A program made the position numbers and the translations under genes. Under the pieces are notes generated by a model. That model saw only the letters and a list, made by a program, of their open reading frames with translations. It searched no databases and had not been told where the DNA came from. A DNA stretch of 7,876 bases from Bacteroidales bacterium (lineage in GTDB: Bacteria; Bacteroidota; Bacteroidia; Bacteroidales; JAOZVK01). The DNA lies in NCBI GenBank assembly GCA_029938185.1, contig JAOZVK010000264.1, forward strand, positions 1-7,876. The letters run 5' to 3'. Positions 6,901 through 7,876 of the stretch are shown piece after piece (positions within the stretch are counted from its first letter, which is position 1; each line of letters starts with the position of its first letter).

Positions 6901-7662
6901 GTTGATGAGCAAATACATTTTATTGAATATATATTTGATGAAAGTTCTGATTATAAAGTTTTAATGAAAGCTTATTTAAAATCTCCAAAAGCTAAAAAAC
7001 TTTCAAAAGAACAATTTGATGAATTTGATTTGAAACAACAAAAAGCAGATTTACAGGAAGAATTATTTAAACATTTTAAAGGAAAAGACAAAGATGCTAT
7101 TTACGAAAAAATAGTTCAAGATAAGATTGATTGGTTAAAAAGTGATAAGGACGAAGAAAAAATATACGTTAATAATGCCGGTCTGGTTTTATTAATGACG
7201 TTCGCTCCATTCATGTTCAAAAGATTAGAATTAATAGATAAAAAACATAAATTTGTTGATGAAGCGGCAAGACACAAAGCAGTACATTTATTACAATATT
7301 TAGTAACAGGGCAAACAAACTATCAGGAATATGATATGTCATTAAATAAAATACTTTGTGGTATTGAGCTTGAAGAACCTATTGATAAAAGAATAATTCT
7401 TTCGGAAAGTGAAAAAAAAGAATGCGAATTGTTAATAAAATCGGTTATTAATCATTGGAAAGCAATCAAAAATACCACAATTTATGGTTTACGAGGAACT
7501 TTTTTGATGCGTGAAGGTATTTTGGTAAAAAATGGCAAAAACTGGAATCTGAAAGTTGAACAAAAGGCTGTAGATATTTTGATTCGAAAAATTTCATGGA
7601 GTTTTTCTACACTTGCTTTATCTTGGAACAATTATATTATTTTTGTTGATTGGAATGCATAA
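3949..7662 (+). CDS. Contractile injection system tape measure protein (CIS_TMP family)
   Basis: This 1237-residue protein matches the Bacteroidota form of the CIS_TMP family (Afp14/Pvc14-like) at both ends. The N-terminus (about 1-70) has SHIVQRLKLDL and IPKIEIDLG (58-66). The C-terminus (about 1071-1236) has NNAGLVLL (1075-1082), HLLQYLVTG (1113-1121), LNKILCG (1132-1138), NHW (1168-1170), GLRGTFLMREG (1180-1190) and the closing VDWN. Between them are helical segments with a recurring motif, HYISKGVFPWW (119-129), YYIIFGVFPDW (337-347), and weaker copies at about 543-553 and 786-798. Such proteins are thought to set the length of the inner tube and sheath of phage-tail-like injection particles and to sit in the tube lumen. 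No signal peptide or clear membrane segment is seen. Its start is supported by the family N-terminus and an in-frame stop at 3937-3939. Sampled lines have only about 15-23% G+C. No baseplate, sheath, tube or ATPase gene is adjacent within the window. Confidence 0.92.
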   Translation: MSNNSHIVQRLKLDLKLTSELNSYNIQSKISELIQSKLVDDINMILNELDSEDTHIFIPKIEIDLGLIKSSEISELFKKRFVTELNKKIKNIDLSLKYDTYPSIKTKASKTSIFDALKHYISKGVFPWWFNSKKYADFDELIKTFLKESSKDFINLIMRFSSSNLKKQMIDRLVLQLKTKTQLRIIKIFIKQETSYSVSVVELIEKLNKIIEKEKLDYKAFSIAVFKIILDKPKLKETILVSLLIKELSFVRKSSVTEILQKNLLESTSIDKLSLDLKTKLESILYENIEDKFKSEIVDFDDNEKLIKYKEIDKKISTKKFEISLFPENFLTDIIQYYIIFGVFPDWADNFINRIKKEIHFTNIYSKDLQIVESIFQYLIKNDSIIAKTTINKLFENNELSQKIIYEFSYKTQISLIKAIFVKGDNIILLIDILIRFFDKHIQFNVHDTLNDIYRSILLKQKELKDSALKNIFSEILLSFSIINEINIGKIFNIILDRKKYFKSTPQLKEIYDTLETISDNEKFSDIEIKKYTNQFVDIENAISDLLKNGYWSSNYAYFNEQAIVEYIEYINRKSIKQSESIFLKELFTDKAQDVFINIFSINTINLLLEYFFSTNHKQVRIINFEFTSLFNGLSLNEIENKKLTKIILKASLSYYIKSKNKKFSKTEYIKHIIESTENLYVKNKLVFFYENIILYFIISNKIDELKSNYKNIFSYITNNELFIIDVDNLLSKSYTQFGLSKSDIEILINRYSKDELSIDDIINNDLKKTEAKQVESYEKTIAQSILIYLKFGILHFSYSYNSLLELEKMFYAKHLSVFKIIESDLKAIFKNKIIKERFINSFSQKSKDIVLEHLVSNDLKQQHKQLLNIYEFIHIVSGNKDDKSKYISIITDNILNIFYSNKYYTELSLVNQFIKFWTISEKINYNEFLNTLLKIILLHDLKIKNKYKKIAKFYRTDYKEISKKDQSFDAETKKNIEKLLNKIVDEQIHFIEYIFDESSDYKVLMKAYLKSPKAKKLSKEQFDEFDLKQQKADLQEELFKHFKGKDKDAIYEKIVQDKIDWLKSDKDEEKIYVNNAGLVLLMTFAPFMFKRLELIDKKHKFVDEAARHKAVHLLQYLVTGQTNYQEYDMSLNKILCGIELEEPIDKRIILSESEKKECELLIKSVINHWKAIKNTTIYGLRGTFLMREGILVKNGKNWNLKVEQKAVDILIRKISWSFSTLALSWNNYIIFVDWNA

Positions 7663-7718
7663 AATTTTTTCTTGTAAGGCTACTGAAACAAGTCATTAAG
7701 TTCCTTTAGTATTATTTA

Positions 7719-7776
7719 GACAAGATTTACAGGATTTTCATAGTTATAATATCCTGTTAATCATGTAAATTCTGTC
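7719..7776. repeat. Hairpin-forming intergenic repeat after the tape measure gene
   Basis: The outer 18 bases at each end (starting gacaagatttaca and ending tgtaaattctgtc) are inverted copies with three mismatches, around a 22-base centre containing another atcctgtt unit. I recognise the gacaggatttacaggatt theme as a widespread intergenic repeat in AT-rich Bacteroidota genomes, from memory rather than a search. It starts 56 bases after the stop codon and could end or stabilise the transcript. It lacks a clean T-tract directly after the stem, so I do not call it a standard intrinsic terminator. Confidence 0.65.
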
Positions 7777-7855
7777 AAATTATTATATTTATAAACTTAA
7801 TCAATTTATGTCTTAATAGGTTACACGTATAGTATTGGACATTATTTTATTTTTT

Positions 7856-7876
7856 GACAGGATTTACAGGATTGAT
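7856..7876. repeat. Second copy of the gacaggatttacaggatt repeat, cut by the window end
   Basis: The last 21 bases start gacaggatttacaggatt. They match the left arm of the hairpin at 7719-7776 with one mismatch over the first 18 bases (g for a at position five), and match its inverted right arm with two. The window ends inside this copy, so its partner arm is not visible. Two units 80 bases apart suggest a small cluster of this repeat family, with no gene between them. Confidence 0.65.

Noticed and set aside
7719..7876. CRISPR array
   Set aside because: There are only two units, they are self-complementary, and no regular repeat-spacer pattern or cas gene is present.

Overview
The window looks like Bacteroidota chromosome. 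It is very AT-rich, has A-rich leaders without Shine-Dalgarno sequences, and encodes a contractile injection system tape measure protein of a family (CIS_TMP) that I know mostly from Bacteroidota. It also carries a short intergenic repeat (gacaggatttacaggatt type) that I recall as common in AT-rich Bacteroidota genomes. No taxon-specific marker such as rRNA is present, so the assignment is an inference.

Layout. Positions 67-145 hold one arm of a diverged inverted repeat. Three genes follow on the minus strand. In transcription order they are a LytTR response regulator (3565-2855), a 233-residue coiled-coil protein of unknown function (2828-2127) and an AIPR-family abortive-infection protein with a PD-(D/E)xK-like N-terminus (1984-191). 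The first two are 26 bp apart and probably cotranscribed. The AIPR gene follows after 142 bp and may have its own promoter. Positions 3566-3948 form a 383-bp divergent intergenic region. It contains a 209-bp palindromic, MITE-like element (3588-3796), whose right half is the second arm of the inverted repeat. On the plus strand, 3949-7662 encodes a 1237-residue tape measure protein. The last 214 bp hold a hairpin-forming repeat and the start of another copy.

How the parts may work together. The three minus-strand genes lie between two inverted copies of an 80-bp sequence, roughly 83% identical by eye. This makes the regulator, coiled-coil and AIPR genes look like one accessory cassette, possibly a regulated anti-phage module, set beside a contractile-injection gene. 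A dyad motif, AGGT-N5-ACCT, occurs upstream of the regulator, just upstream of the coiled-coil gene (one mismatch) and upstream of the tape measure gene. If it is an operator, it would link the two divergent units. The tape measure gene has no other injection-system gene beside it in this window and is followed by a hairpin repeat, so it may be a detached or single-gene part of a scattered system. The gene families and repeat geometry are read directly from the sequence. Joint function, mobility and regulation are hypotheses.
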